A stretch of 64,000 nucleotides of DNA from Cognatiluteimonas profundi (GCF_009792795.1 NZ_VKHQ01000005.1:186001-250000), one strand, 5' to 3'; shown: positions 51,631 to 61,219, counted from the stretch's first letter. The notes: generated by a model not told the origin, from the letters alone. Program-made: numbers and translations.

Positions 51631-53447
51631 TCGGCCACTTCCGGCGTGGTCGTGGCTGGCGTCGTTGCCGGCGCTGTCGTGGCCGCCTTGGCGGGCGCCT
51701 TGCCGACGCGCTTGGCCTCGTCCGCGGCCTGCGCCGCCAGCCATGTGTCGATGTCGTCCGGCGGCACGTCCATCAGTCGCAGCGCGCCTTCCATGACGTT
51801 GTGGAACACCGGGCCGGAGACCGAGCCGCCGTAATAGCCGTGCCGGCTCGGATCGGGTTCGCTGATGACCACGACCATCGAGAAGCGCGGGTTGTCGACC
51901 GGCACCACGCCGGCGAACAGCGAGATATAGCGTCGCGCATAGCTGCCACCGCTGGCCTTGCGCGCGGTGCCGGTCTTGCCGGCCACGTGGTAACCCAGGA
52001 TGGCCGCCGCCGTGGCGGTGCCACCAGGCTCGGTCACCGTCTGCATCATCTTCATCACTTCATGCGCGATGTGCGGGTCGAGCATCTGTTTGGCTTCGTT
52101 GCGCTGGCCCTTGACGAAGGTCGGCGCGATCAGCCGGCCGCCGTTGGCGAAGGCTGCATACGCCTCGGCGATCTGCAGCGGCGTGGTCGACAGCCCATAG
52201 CCATACGAAATCGTCTGCTTGGTGGTGCCGCTCCAGCGCGACGGAGCGGGTAGGACGCCGGCGGACTCCCCGGGAAATCCGCTGTGTGGCGCGCTGCCAT
52301 ATCCGAAGCGGCGGATGAATTCGTAGAACGCCGGACCCTGCAGCTTCATCGCCACTTTCGCCGCGCCGACGTTGGAGCTCTTGGTGATGACGCCGGTGAC
52401 CGTCAGCACGCCATGGTTGGTGGTGTCGGTGGTGCGGTAATGCCCGTTCGGGATCCAGCCGGGATTGGTATCCACCAGCGTATTGGGCGTCACCACGCCG
52501 GCCTCCAGCGCAGCCGCGATCGTGATCGGCTTCATCGTCGAGCCTGGCTCGACCACGTCGGTGACAGCCCGGTTGCGATGGGCATCGCGCATGCCGCCGT
52601 CGACGGCATTGGGATTGAACGAAGGCAGGTTGGCCATCGCCAGCACTTCGCCGGTGTGGATATCCAGCACCACCGCCGACGCGCTGCTGGCGCCGGTTTC
52701 CTGCAGCGCATTCTTCAGTTCGCGATAGGTCAGGTACTGGATGCGCCGGTCGATGCTGAGCGTCAGGTCCTTGCCGGGCTGCGCCGGACGCACCAGGTCG
52801 ACGTTCTCGACGATGCGGCCGCGACGGTCGCGGATGACCTTCTTGGCGCCCGGCGTCCCGCGCAACCAGTCGTCGAATGCCAGCTCGACGCCTTCCTGTC
52901 CGCGGTCGTCGATATTGGTGAAGCCCAACACGTGCGCCAGCGCTTCGCCCTGCGGATAGAAGCGGCGGAATTCGCGCTGGGAAAACACGCCGGGGATCTT
53001 CATCGCCAGGATCGCGTGGGCCTGGTCGGGGTTGATCCGGCGCTTGAGGTAGACGAATTCCTTGTCGCTGCGCTGGCCGAGCTTCAGCGTCAGCTCATCC
53101 ACGGAGACGCCCAGCGCCTGCGCCAGTGCCGGCAGGCGATCCGGGTTCTTCAGCAGTTCGGGCGGGTTGCCCCAGACCGACTCGACCGGCGACGACACCG
53201 CCAGCGGCTCGCCATTGCGGTCGGTGATCATGCCGCGCGAGGTCGGGATCGCGATTTCGCGCAGGAAGCGCTCGTTGCCCTGCGCGCGGTAGAAGGCGTT
53301 GTCGATCAGCTGCAGGTCGACCGCGCGTCCGACCAGCGCCAGCGAACACAGGCCCAGCGCGCCGGTGACCAGCAGCAGCCGTCCGCGCAGGTTGAACTGC
53401 GTGCGCTTGCGCGACCGTGGCGCCTTCGAGGGCGTCCGTCCGTTCAT
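51627..53447 (-). CDS. ftsI: Septal peptidoglycan transpeptidase FtsI (PBP3)
   Basis: Class B penicillin-binding protein that crosslinks septal peptidoglycan. 606 residues: basic N-terminus, single membrane segment (~22-40), pedestal domain, and transpeptidase with Ser303-x-x-Lys306 (STMK), SSN (357-359) and KTG (491-493). The Ala/Thr/Pro-rich tail (~25 aa) is not conserved. ATGA overlaps with ftsL and murE. Confidence 0.98.
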   Translation of the reverse strand: MNGRTPSKAPRSRKRTQFNLRGRLLLVTGALGLCSLALVGRAVDLQLIDNAFYRAQGNERFLREIAIPTSRGMITDRNGEPLAVSSPVESVWGNPPELLKNPDRLPALAQALGVSVDELTLKLGQRSDKEFVYLKRRINPDQAHAILAMKIPGVFSQREFRRFYPQGEALAHVLGFTNIDDRGQEGVELAFDDWLRGTPGAKKVIRDRRGRIVENVDLVRPAQPGKDLTLSIDRRIQYLTYRELKNALQETGASSASAVVLDIHTGEVLAMANLPSFNPNAVDGGMRDAHRNRAVTDVVEPGSTMKPITIAAALEAGVVTPNTLVDTNPGWIPNGHYRTTDTTNHGVLTVTGVITKSSNVGAAKVAMKLQGPAFYEFIRRFGYGSAPHSGFPGESAGVLPAPSRWSGTTKQTISYGYGLSTTPLQIAEAYAAFANGGRLIAPTFVKGQRNEAKQMLDPHIAHEVMKMMQTVTEPGGTATAAAILGYHVAGKTGTARKASGGSYARRYISLFAGVVPVDNPRFSMVVVISEPDPSRHGYYGGSVSGPVFHNVMEGALRLMDVPPDDIDTWLAAQAADEAKRVGKAPAKAATTAPATTPATTTPEVAE

Positions 53448-53710
53448 TGGCGCACCACCACGATGTCGCCGGTTTCCGGGAACTTCATCCCCAGCCGCGT
53501 GCGGGCGACCTGGTCGATGCGGTTGCTCTCGGCCCAGGTGGCCTGCTCCAGCTGCAGGCGACCGAATTCGATGTTCAACTCGTCACGCGCCTTCTCAAGC
53601 TTGGTCAGCGCAATGAACAGCTGGCGGTGTTCGTGGCGCGCGAAGACGACACCGATCGCCGACAGCACGTTGGCGGCGATCAGTGCGGCCAGCAGCAGGC
53701 GCGCGCTCAC
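53444..53710 (-). CDS. ftsL: Cell division protein FtsL
   Basis: Small bitopic divisome protein, 88 residues: N-terminal membrane segment ([20 protein letters not shown]) followed by a leucine-zipper-like coiled coil ([20 protein letters not shown]...), and a C-terminal [20 protein letters not shown] segment. GTG start overlapping the rsmH stop (GTGA). Acts with FtsB/FtsQ to activate FtsWI. Confidence 0.95.
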   Translation of the reverse strand: MSARLLLAALIAANVLSAIGVVFARHEHRQLFIALTKLEKARDELNIEFGRLQLEQATWAESNRIDQVARTRLGMKFPETGDIVVVRQ

Positions 53711-54669
53711 GGCGACACCTCGACGCCGTCACCGGCCAGCCGTTCGGCGATCCGCAACACGGCGCTGCGCGCGCGCGGGTTGGCGGCAAGCTCGGCTTCA
53801 TCGGCGCGCTGCGCGCCGTCGATCTCGCGCAGGGTCGGGATGAACGGCTGTGGCACCGGCATCCGCCGGTTGCCGGGCGGCGCCTTGGCGTGTCCGGCGA
53901 TGAAGCGCTTGACGATGCGGTCTTCCAGCGAATGGAAGCTGACCACCACCAGTCGTCCGCCGACCTTGATGCGCGCATACGCGGCATCGAGCCCGACTTC
54001 GAGGTCCGCCAGTTCACGGTTGATGTGGATGCGGATCGCCTGGAAGCTGCGCGTCGCGGGATGGATCTTCGATGCGCCGCGCGGCACCGCCGACGCGATG
54101 ATGTCCGCCAGCTGCGCGGTGCGCGTGATCGGCTGCTCGGCGCGGCGCGCCACCAGCGTGCGTGCGATCCGGCGCGACAGGCGCTCCTCGCCATAGGTCC
54201 ACAGCACATCGGCGATCTCGCGCTCGTCGGCGCGCGCGAGCCACTGCGCGGCGCTCTCGCCAGCGGCCGGGTCCATGCGCATGTCCAGCGGGCCGTCCTT
54301 GCCGAAACTGAAGCCGCGCTCGGCGACGTCCAGCTGCGGCGAGGACACGCCAAGATCCAGCAATACGCCGTCCAGGCCCGCGTCCGTCGCGTCCCACTGC
54401 GCGAGCTCGGCAAAGCTGCCCCGCCGGATCGATACGCGCGCATCGCCGCCGAAGTCACGCTCGGCCACCGCGATCGCCTCGGGATCCTTGTCCATCAGCA
54501 GCAACCGCCCATCCGGGCCCAGACGCTCCAGCACGCCACGCGCGTGTCCGCCGCGGCCGAACGTGCCATCCAGGTAGACGCCGTCCGGGATCACGCGCAG
54601 CCCTTCGATCACCTGCGCATACAGAACCGGAAGGTGGGCGGACCGCGCATCCGCGCCACCGGCTGTCAT
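53707..54669 (-). CDS. rsmH: 16S rRNA (cytosine(1402)-N4)-methyltransferase
   Basis: N4-methylates C1402 of 16S rRNA in the P site (old name mraW). 320 residues: [58 protein letters not shown], and [19 protein letters not shown] overlap with mraZ. The family partner rsmI, which acts on the same base, is at 57491. Confidence 0.98.
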   Translation of the reverse strand: MTAGGADARSAHLPVLYAQVIEGLRVIPDGVYLDGTFGRGGHARGVLERLGPDGRLLLMDKDPEAIAVAERDFGGDARVSIRRGSFAELAQWDATDAGLDGVLLDLGVSSPQLDVAERGFSFGKDGPLDMRMDPAAGESAAQWLARADEREIADVLWTYGEERLSRRIARTLVARRAEQPITRTAQLADIIASAVPRGASKIHPATRSFQAIRIHINRELADLEVGLDAAYARIKVGGRLVVVSFHSLEDRIVKRFIAGHAKAPPGNRRMPVPQPFIPTLREIDGAQRADEAELAANPRARSAVLRIAERLAGDGVEVSP

Positions 54670-55112
54670 AACTGCAGGTCGAGCAGCCCATCGCCCAGGT
54701 CGGCATCCGTGAGGGTCTGCCGGATCTGCGCGTGGTGCGCCTGCTCGCTCCATAACTCGAACTTGTCGCCCATGCCCAGCAGCACGGCCTTCTTCTCGAT
54801 GCCGGTCGCATTGCGATGGCTGGCGGGAATGCTGATGCGACCGCTGCCGTCGGGCTCCACGAAGGTCGCCGCGCCGACCAGCTTTAGCTGGAACATGCGG
54901 CTGGTCTGGCGGGTGCGCGGCAGCGCATTGACCTGGTCGCGGACCCGCTCCCAGACCGGCTGCGGGTACAGGTACAGGCTGCCGGCCTCGAACGGGTTGT
55001 AGGTGATCACCAGGCGATTGCCGCAATCGCGGGCGACAAGATCCCGGTAGCTGGTTGGGATCGCCAACCGGCCCTTGTCGTCAATGGTGATAGCGGTCTC
55101 GCCCTGGAACAT
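54666..55112 (-). CDS. mraZ: Transcriptional regulator MraZ
   Basis: First gene of dcw; AbrB-like DNA-binding ring protein that represses its own cluster in E. coli. 148 residues with two SpoVT/AbrB-type halves: [23 protein letters not shown], and [18 protein letters not shown]. Likely operator: the four 10-bp-spaced GG-rich repeats at 55149-55183 just upstream. Confidence 0.97.
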   Translation of the reverse strand: MFQGETAITIDDKGRLAIPTSYRDLVARDCGNRLVITYNPFEAGSLYLYPQPVWERVRDQVNALPRTRQTSRMFQLKLVGAATFVEPDGSGRISIPASHRNATGIEKKAVLLGMGDKFELWSEQAHHAQIRQTLTDADLGDGLLDLQL

Positions 55113-55148
55113 CGGCTACCCTGAGTGACCCGTCTCTGCGGGCTTGCG

Positions 55149-55183
55149 ACCCATGGAAAACCACTAATTTCCCGGTTTCCCCA
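55149..55183 (-). promoter_or_regulatory. MraZ-box-like operator (10-bp direct repeats)
   Basis: On the minus strand, TGGGG, GGGAA, TGGTT and TGGGT follow each other at exact 10-bp steps, close to the TGGGN-N5 direct repeats bound by MraZ. They lie between the predicted promoter (-10 at 55193-55198) and the mraZ ATG, where MraZ boxes occur in other bacteria. The middle two units are degenerate. Confidence 0.65.
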
Positions 55184-55192
55184 CGAGTCGCC

Positions 55193-55221
55193 ACCTTAGG
55201 AGCCGCCCACAGGGTTGTCAA
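55193..55221 (-). promoter_or_regulatory. Sigma-70 promoter of the dcw cluster
   Basis: Minus strand: perfect -35 TTGACA (55216-55221), 17-bp spacer, weaker -10 TAAGGT (55193-55198). Transcription would start near 55186, directly at the MraZ-like repeats. Confidence 0.65.
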
Positions 55222-55290
55222 CAGGTTTCGGAAGCAATTTCGCCTTGAAGGTCAAGGACTTGCGACGAACTTCAGAGACTTGTTCAAGCC

Positions 55291-55299
55291 TTATCCACA
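55291..55299 (+). promoter_or_regulatory. Consensus DnaA box upstream of the dcw promoter
   Basis: TTATCCACA, a perfect DnaA 9-mer, 70 bp upstream of the dcw -35. Single copy; chance occurrence in a 64-kb window is quite possible, so the regulatory role is only suggested. Confidence 0.35.
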
Positions 55300-55558
55300 A
55301 GCTGCTGTTTCGTCTCAAATTTTAAGATTTGGCCTCGGGACCCGTCCGGCCAGACCCGCTCCTCCGTTCAGCCAACCGCGCCTGCTGCACCGCAACAGAA
55401 AGCAGCCACAGTCGGACTGAAGACGCGCCTGATGACAGCCCCCTTGAGTCAAGGGGGCGCCGCGACAGCGGCGGGGATGTGGGTGTACAGAGAGGGACCC
55501 GCGATTCGGGGCTTGCGTCAGCAAGACCTGAATCGTGGGCCGCCCTTGCGAAGCAAGT
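55300..55558. other. Gene-free spacer between dcw promoter and rnpB
   Basis: No supported coding frame. Contains a strong 9-bp hairpin GCCCCCTTG-AGT-CAAGGGGGC (55438-55458) and, just past the rnpB 3' end, CTTGC-GAA-GCAAG (55545-55557) plus nested CGATTC/GAATCG arms (about 55502-55535), which may form the rnpB transcript end on the minus strand. No T-rich tail is present. Confidence 0.5.
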
Positions 55559-55921
55559 GGCGGAGCCGGCCGATAAGCCGGGTTCTGTCGTGGACAGTCA
55601 TTCCTCTAGGCGCATCGTCGCCGATACGCTCGAGCAGCCTACCCGGACCTGACGCGGGCCGCGTCGTGGGGTCCCTATTTGGCCTTGCTCCCGGTGGGGT
55701 TTGCCGTGCCGGCCTGTTGCCAGGCTCGCGGTGCGCTCTTACCGCACCATTTCACCCTTGCCTGTGTCCTTGCGGATCATCGGCGGTATCTTTCTGTTGC
55801 ACTTTCCGTCGGCTCGCGCCGCCCAGGCGTTACCTGGCACCGTGCCCTGTGGAGCCCGGACTTTCCTCGGCATCCGCCCTGCGAACAGGGAAGATGACGC
55901 GACTGCCTGGCCGACTCCGCC
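55559..55921 (-). ncRNA. rnpB: RNase P RNA (class A)
   Basis: Catalytic RNA that matures tRNA 5' ends. Minus strand, about 363 nt. The two ends pair as helix P1 (GGCGGAGUCGGCC with GGCCGGCUCCGCC). Universal pieces are in order: GAGGAAAGUCCGGGCUCC near the 5' side, GAAAGUGCAACAGAAAGAUA, CAAGGGUGAAAUGGUGCGGUAAGAGCGCACC (read as separate conserved blocks), and the 3' GAACCCGGCUUAUCGGCC. Ends are set by P1 and may be off by a few nucleotides. The promoter should lie in the 38-bp gap or the 3' end of the upstream gene. rnpB beside mraZ is usual in xanthomonads. Confidence 0.95.
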
Positions 55922-55959
55922 ACGCGCATTGTCGCATGGTGGGCACGGCAGGCCTTGCC

Positions 55960-57501
55960 CTACGCAGGGCCTTCCTGCTGGTCGGGCAGCGTCCCGGACA
56001 GGACGCGCCTGGCGAAGGCCTGGGCCGCTTCTCCATCTGCCGGCGTCATGGGCTCATCGCCCACCGCGACGAAATACAACGTGGTGTCGCGGTACTCGAG
56101 CAGCGGCACCATCGCCGCGACCCCGGGCATCGCCGCGATGGTGCGTGACAGGGGTTCGTGGAAATAGGTGATGTGCGAACCGATGCCGGGATCCCGGTCA
56201 AAGCCCGAGACCAGCGCTCCGCGGCGGGCCCGCCCGAGCAATCGCCCGACCAGCGCGCGATAGGCGGCGGGGTCCGGCTGGTGGATGAGGACGTCGAGGC
56301 ACAGCACCACGTCGCGACGATGGTCGACCCCCGCATCGAAGTCCGCCGGAGTGGCGAATGTCCATGAAGGCTGCTTGGCCGCGGCGATCCGCAAGGCTTC
56401 GATCGACAGATCCACGCCGACGTAGTCGCGGCATGGCAGGTCGCGCGTTGTTTCCAGGTCTCCGCAGCCCCAATCGAGGACGGACAACTCCCGCGGAATC
56501 AGTGCGGCCAACAATGCGCGCTTGCGTTCCAGGATCTCGCCGCGCGACCCCTGGCCGCTGCCCAGCGCCGGGTGGTGCGCATAGCGGTGGTTCCAGAAAC
56601 CGCGGTTGTCGAAATACCGGCGCTGGAATTGCTCGATCGTGCGGTTGACCCGTGCGATCGCGGGCCTGGCCTGCGGCGCGTCGACTTGCTGGAGGCGCAT
56701 GTGGGCATCGAGCCGTCCATGGTGGTGCAGCAGGATCGGCTCATCGGCACTGGTGTCCACCGGACGATGCGTCGGGAAATTCCACGCGTCGGAGAGTATC
56801 TGGAACGCCTTCCCCGCTTCGGCCAACGCCAGGCAGAAGGACACCTGGTCGACGTGCACGCGCCATTTGTCCAGCAATTCGACGCGATCCAGCAACCAGT
56901 GCGCCCAATGCGCCCAGCGCGCCCCGAGCGCGGCGAGGAGCGGCGCATCGACGACGTACAGGCCGCCATTGAAATTCCCGCCAACGGTTTCGAACGCGAT
57001 GCGTTGCGACTGCGCGTTCCAGGAGCCGCATGCAAATCGTGCAGGCACGGCCATGCCAGCTTCGGCGAAGATGCGCTCAAGGACGGCGACAGGTGGATTC
57101 GGACCATCGACCAGCTTGCCCGCAACCGGCGCGGTGATCGTCGCCAGCGGAACGTCCCGCGCGAACACGATGTCGACATCGGTCAGCGCCACGCGATCGG
57201 CGTCGCCATAGTCGCCCTGGCATTGCCGGATCTTGTTGGAATGCGGGCTGCGCGCATCGAACGCCGGCACCGCGACGACGTTGACGCCCAGGGCTGCGCA
57301 CAACGACGCGACCTCCGGCCGCAGCGGACAGACATGGTGCACGTACATCCGCGTAGGATCGATGCCCGCCAGGCCGACGGCGGTTGCCAGCCATGGCGTG
57401 ATGCTCGACCAGATCTGCGGGGTATCGTCGACCAGGCAGGACCAGGCGACCTTCGACCCGCCGCCCGCGCGACCATCCGATCGGACTGCGTCAACCGCCA
57501 T
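55960..57501 (-). CDS. Two-domain glycosyltransferase-like / SAM methyltransferase fusion
   Basis: 513 residues. N-terminal ~290 residues look like a GT-A-type transferase: an early Rossmann-like half, a DxD at 108-110 (LTDVDIVFARD), and GGNFNGGLYVVDAPLLAALG, a fold element seen in GT8-like proteins. The C-terminal ~170 residues are a class I methyltransferase with motif I VLDWGCGDLE (341-350), GVDLSIEAL and VLCLDVLIHQPD. Start 57501 overlaps the rsmI stop by 11 bp, so it is cotranscribed behind rsmI. Substrate unknown; surface-glycan modification is likely from the domain pair. I do not recognise a named family for the full length. Confidence 0.7.
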   Translation of the reverse strand: MAVDAVRSDGRAGGGSKVAWSCLVDDTPQIWSSITPWLATAVGLAGIDPTRMYVHHVCPLRPEVASLCAALGVNVVAVPAFDARSPHSNKIRQCQGDYGDADRVALTDVDIVFARDVPLATITAPVAGKLVDGPNPPVAVLERIFAEAGMAVPARFACGSWNAQSQRIAFETVGGNFNGGLYVVDAPLLAALGARWAHWAHWLLDRVELLDKWRVHVDQVSFCLALAEAGKAFQILSDAWNFPTHRPVDTSADEPILLHHHGRLDAHMRLQQVDAPQARPAIARVNRTIEQFQRRYFDNRGFWNHRYAHHPALGSGQGSRGEILERKRALLAALIPRELSVLDWGCGDLETTRDLPCRDYVGVDLSIEALRIAAAKQPSWTFATPADFDAGVDHRRDVVLCLDVLIHQPDPAAYRALVGRLLGRARRGALVSGFDRDPGIGSHITYFHEPLSRTIAAMPGVAAMVPLLEYRDTTLYFVAVGDEPMTPADGEAAQAFARRVLSGTLPDQQEGPA

Positions 57502-58354
57502 ACAGCGCCTTCCGCGGCGCGCCGCTGAGCTCGGCCGCCAGCTTGGCGGCGGTGGACGGCGGCAGGTGCTGGCCGAGCACCGCATACAGGCGACGGCCTT
57601 CCACGATGCGGGCGTCGGCATCCTCCGCGGCGCCCTGCACCAGCACCACGAATTCGCCCTTGCGCTGGTTGGGGTCGGCAACGATCGTCGCGTGCAGGTC
57701 GCCCAGGCCGCCATCAAGCACCGTTTCGAAGAGCTTGGTGAGCTCGCGCGCAATCACTGCGGGCCGATCGCTGCCGAAGGCCAGGACCATGTCGGCCAGT
57801 GCATCGGCGATGCGGTGGGAGGACTCGTAGAAGGCCAGCGTGCGGGTTTCGGCCGCGAGCTGCCGCAGCCGCTCGCGACGGGCGCCGGCCTTCGCCGGCA
57901 GGAAGCCTTCGAACACGAACCGGTCCGATGGCAAGCCTGCGGCACTCAGCGCCGCGATGAACGCGCAAGGCCCGGGCAGCGGGCTCACGCGGATGCCAGC
58001 GATGCGGGCGGCCCGCACCAGCCGGAAACCGGGATCGCTGACCAGCGGCGTGCCCGCGTCGGAGACCAGGGCCAGCGATTCGCCCGCGACCAGGCGCGCG
58101 ACCAGGCGTTCGGCCAATGCGTCCTCATTGTGCTCATGCAGGGCAACCAGCGGCTTCTCGACGCCGTAATGCGCCAGCAGCTGCCGCGTATGCCGGGTGT
58201 CCTCCGCGCAGATGGCAGCGACCGACTTGAGCACGTCCAGCGCGCGCGGGGACAGATCGCCGAGATTGCCGATGGGCGTCGCCACCACGTACAGCGTCGC
58301 CCTCGTGCCCGGCGCTGCATGGGCCGCGACGGACGTCGTGCCGGCTGTCGTCAT
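57491..58354 (-). CDS. rsmI: 16S rRNA (cytidine(1402)-2'-O)-methyltransferase
   Basis: Tetrapyrrole-methylase-fold enzyme that 2'-O-methylates C1402 of 16S rRNA, next to the RsmH modification. 287 residues: TLYVVATPIGNLGDLSPRAL, CAEDTRHTRQLL, LVSDAGTPLVSDPGFRLV, PGPCAFIAALSAAGLP, YESSHRIADAL. Divergent from lpoA, as in E. coli. Confidence 0.97.
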   Translation of the reverse strand: MTTAGTTSVAAHAAPGTRATLYVVATPIGNLGDLSPRALDVLKSVAAICAEDTRHTRQLLAHYGVEKPLVALHEHNEDALAERLVARLVAGESLALVSDAGTPLVSDPGFRLVRAARIAGIRVSPLPGPCAFIAALSAAGLPSDRFVFEGFLPAKAGARRERLRQLAAETRTLAFYESSHRIADALADMVLAFGSDRPAVIARELTKLFETVLDGGLGDLHATIVADPNQRKGEFVVLVQGAAEDADARIVEGRRLYAVLGQHLPPSTAAKLAAELSGAPRKALYGG

Positions 58355-58435
58355 GTTGCGTGAATCCTGCTGGCGGGGACGGGGCAGGTAGAATCCTAAC
58401 CGGTCCCCTGCAAAAGCCGTCGCGGCTGAATCCTG

Positions 58436-59812
58436 ATGAGCAAGCGCGTCAATTCCCGGTTCGCCAGAGGCATCCTGCTGTTGCTTGCCACGTCGCTGCT
58501 GGCCAGCTGCGGGACGGTCACCACGCGAACCACGCCGGACAGCGCCAGCGCACCGGTGGCTGCCGCGTTCGCCAGCGCCGAGGAGCTCGCCCATCGCGAC
58601 GCCACGCTTTCCGGCCAGGCCCGGCAGGACAATCGCGCGCAGATCGATCGCCTGCTCGCCGGCATCGACAACGCCGGCCTCGCCCGCCAGGCGGCTGCGC
58701 TGCCGGTTGGCGACCCGCTGTACAACTTCGTCGGCCGGGCACTGCTCAATCGGGGCCTGGCCCTGCCGCGCCCATTCGATCGCGAAGACCTGCACTTCGA
58801 TGCCGGCAATCGTCCGCCCGCGGACAGCGACGGATATCGTCCGCCGGTCAAGCTCGCGGTGCTGCTGCCGCTGACGGGCGATCTGTCCAAGGCCGCGGTG
58901 CCCGTGCGTGACGGCCTGCTGGCCGCTTATTACGGCGAACACCGACGTCGCCCCGACATCCTGTTCTACGACACCACCGGCACGCCCGCCGGTGCCATTG
59001 CCGCCTACGGGCGCGCCGTGACCGAGGGCGCGGACGCTGTCGTCGGTCCATTGGGCCGTGACGAGGTCAGCGCCCTGCTGCACGAGCGCCTGACGGTGCC
59101 GGTGCTCGCGCTCAATCGCGGCAACGTCGCGCCACCGGCAGGGAGCAGCAGTTTCTCGCTGGCGCCGGAAGATGACGGCATCGCGGCAGCGGAGTTCCTG
59201 CTGTCGCGCAACGCCAGGCGCGTGCTGGTGCTGAACGATGGCGGACTGCAACGCGTCGTCTCGGCGTTTCGCGACCAGCTGAAAGGTCGCGGCGGCGTCA
59301 TCACCGACACGCTCGTCGTCGCCGACAAACCCGGCGACATGGGCACCGCGCTACAGGCGGCGATGCAGAAGCCCGGTGGCGTCGATGGCGTGTTCCTGGC
59401 GCTCAACCCCGCCCAGGCGCGTGCGATCGCGCCACAACTGGCCGCGGCCGGCCTGGCATCCAGGCCGCGTGTCATGACCACGTCGTCGGTATCGGCCGAA
59501 GGCGCCGGACTGGATGGCATCGCATTCCCCTCCGAATCCTGGGGCGTACAAAGCGTCGCCGGCCTGCCCTCCCCGGAAATGGCGGCAAAGATGCTGCCCA
59601 GTACGCGGGGGGGTGGCGCCAGGTTGTTCGCCTTCGGCCATGACGCGTGGTTGCTCACGGCCTATATGGAGCGCCTGGCAACGCGCGCCGACGGCAACGT
59701 CCAGGGCGCCACCGGCACGCTGCGGCTGGATGGCTTCGGCAACGTGATGCGCACGCCGGCCTGGTCCACCTTCAGCGGTGGCACGGTCGTGCCACTTGGC
59801 GGCAATCCGTAA
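58436..59812 (+). CDS. lpoA: Penicillin-binding protein activator LpoA-like lipoprotein (short form)
   Basis: Outer-membrane lipoprotein that stimulates PBP1A in E. coli. Signal peptide with lipobox LLASC, lipidated Cys25. The C-terminal part (~130-458) is the periplasmic-binding-protein-like domain: KLAVLLPLTGDLSKAAVPVRDGLLAAY, VGPLGRDEVSALL, and GTLRLDGFGNVMRTPAWSTF. At 458 residues it is much shorter than E. coli LpoA (about 678); the TPR-like N domain is reduced to ~100 residues, so partner contacts may differ. Divergent from rsmI; yraN starts directly after its stop. Confidence 0.88.
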   Translation: MSKRVNSRFARGILLLLATSLLASCGTVTTRTTPDSASAPVAAAFASAEELAHRDATLSGQARQDNRAQIDRLLAGIDNAGLARQAAALPVGDPLYNFVGRALLNRGLALPRPFDREDLHFDAGNRPPADSDGYRPPVKLAVLLPLTGDLSKAAVPVRDGLLAAYYGEHRRRPDILFYDTTGTPAGAIAAYGRAVTEGADAVVGPLGRDEVSALLHERLTVPVLALNRGNVAPPAGSSSFSLAPEDDGIAAAEFLLSRNARRVLVLNDGGLQRVVSAFRDQLKGRGGVITDTLVVADKPGDMGTALQAAMQKPGGVDGVFLALNPAQARAIAPQLAAAGLASRPRVMTTSSVSAEGAGLDGIAFPSESWGVQSVAGLPSPEMAAKMLPSTRGGGARLFAFGHDAWLLTAYMERLATRADGNVQGATGTLRLDGFGNVMRTPAWSTFSGGTVVPLGGNP

Positions 59813-60214
59813 TTGACCATCGCGAGCGTGGATCGGCGCTCGCGCGGGGCCATGGTCGAGGCAGCCGCGCGACGCCACCTGCTGGCGGCGGGGCTGACGG
59901 ATGTCGCCAGCAACGCCAGCTATCGCGGCGGTGAAATCGACTTGGTGATGCTCGATCGCGATGGACGCGCTGGCAGCTGCCTGGTCTTCATCGAAGTCCG
60001 CTACCGCAGCGCCGCCGCATTCGGCGGCGGGCTGATGTCGATCGACGCACGCAAGCGGCGCAAGCTCGTGCACGCCGCACAGTTGTTCCTGGCATCGCAT
60101 CGACAGTTCGCGCTCAGCGCGTGCCGGTTCGACGTGGTGGTCGCCGATGGCGACGCATCGGCGCCGAACATCACCTGGCTGCGTGACGCCTTCCGCGCCG
60201 ACGATCCGGCCTGA
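59813..60214 (+). CDS. yraN: UPF0102 (YraN) family endonuclease-like protein
   Basis: 133 residues with a PD-(D/E)XK-like core: [19 protein letters not shown] (Glu/Asp of the metal site) and [10 protein letters not shown], then [18 protein letters not shown]. Function in E. coli is unknown; the partner of lpoA in the rsmI|lpoA-yraN group. TTG start at 59813 adjacent to the lpoA stop (TAA TTG); GTG at 59828 is an alternative. Convergent with thiL, 30 bp apart. Confidence 0.85.
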   Translation: MTIASVDRRSRGAMVEAAARRHLLAAGLTDVASNASYRGGEIDLVMLDRDGRAGSCLVFIEVRYRSAAAFGGGLMSIDARKRRKLVHAAQLFLASHRQFALSACRFDVVVADGDASAPNITWLRDAFRADDPA

Positions 60215-60244
60215 CTACGAAGCACGCGCTCGCGCGCCTGGACG

Positions 60245-61219
60245 TCATCCGCGGTTGAAGTGATCGAAGCCGGTTTGCGGCGACTGCCACGCCTGTCCGG
60301 CCGCATCGACGGCCGCGACGCCGCTGCCGTCGACCACCGCGCCGATGCGGGTCATCGCGATGCCGAGCCGTGCCGCGATCGCGGCGATGGCGTCGCGCTG
60401 CGATGGCGCGGCGGTGAAGCACAGTTCGTAGTCGTCGCCGCCAGAGGCCTGCAGCACGCGCCGGGTTTCGGCGGTGAACATCGACCGCAGCGTCGGTGAT
60501 GCCGGCAGTCCATCGATGTCGACGCGCGCCGCGACGCCACTCGCGTCGCAGATATGCCCCAGGTCCGCCAGCAGACCATCGGAGACGTCGATGCAGGCAT
60601 GCGCGATCGGCGCGAGCGCGAGGCCGGCCTGGACGCGGGGTTCCGGGTGGTCGAGGCGCTCGCGCAGCGCGGGCTCGGCGGCACCGCCCGCGCGCCATTG
60701 CGCCAGCGCGGCACTGGCATCGCCGAGCGTGCCGGTGACCCAGACATCATCACCGGCGCGCGCGCCGTCCCGGCGCAACACCTGCGCCGGGTCGACGACG
60801 CCATGCACCGTGACGCAGACCGACAAGGGTCCGCGGGTGGTGTCCCCGCCGACCAGCGCGACGCCATGCAGCGCCGCGAGCGCCAGGAATCCATCGAGGA
60901 AGCCGTCCACCCACGCCGGATCGGCATCGTGCAGGGACAGCGACAGCGTGCACCACGCCGGCTGTGCGCCCATCGCCGCGAGGTCGGACAGGTTGACCGC
61001 CAAGGCCTTCCAGCCGATGTCCGCGGCCGCGGTCCCGGGCGGGAAATGCACGCCATCGTTGAGCGTATCGGTTGCAACGACCAGCAACTTGCCTGGCGGC
61101 ATGCGCAGCAGCGCGGCGTCGTCGCCGATGCCCAGGACCACGCCATCGCGGACGACGTCGACATGGCGTGCGCGCGATGCGATGCGCGCGATCAGGTCGA
61201 ATTCACCGCGCGCGCTCAC
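60245..61219 (-). CDS. thiL: Thiamine-monophosphate kinase
   Basis: Makes thiamine diphosphate from thiamine monophosphate. 324 residues: GEFDLIARIAS, GIGDDAALLRMPPG, VVATDTLNDGVHFPP, the VNLSDLAAMGAQPAW motif, and CIDVSDGLLADLGHIC. GTG start at 61219 gives the normal length; a GTG at 61276 would add 19 residues. Last of the rib-nusB-thiL group; 108 bp after nusB. Confidence 0.95.
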   Translation of the reverse strand: MSARGEFDLIARIASRARHVDVVRDGVVLGIGDDAALLRMPPGKLLVVATDTLNDGVHFPPGTAAADIGWKALAVNLSDLAAMGAQPAWCTLSLSLHDADPAWVDGFLDGFLALAALHGVALVGGDTTRGPLSVCVTVHGVVDPAQVLRRDGARAGDDVWVTGTLGDASAALAQWRAGGAAEPALRERLDHPEPRVQAGLALAPIAHACIDVSDGLLADLGHICDASGVAARVDIDGLPASPTLRSMFTAETRRVLQASGGDDYELCFTAAPSQRDAIAAIAARLGIAMTRIGAVVDGSGVAAVDAAGQAWQSPQTGFDHFNRG

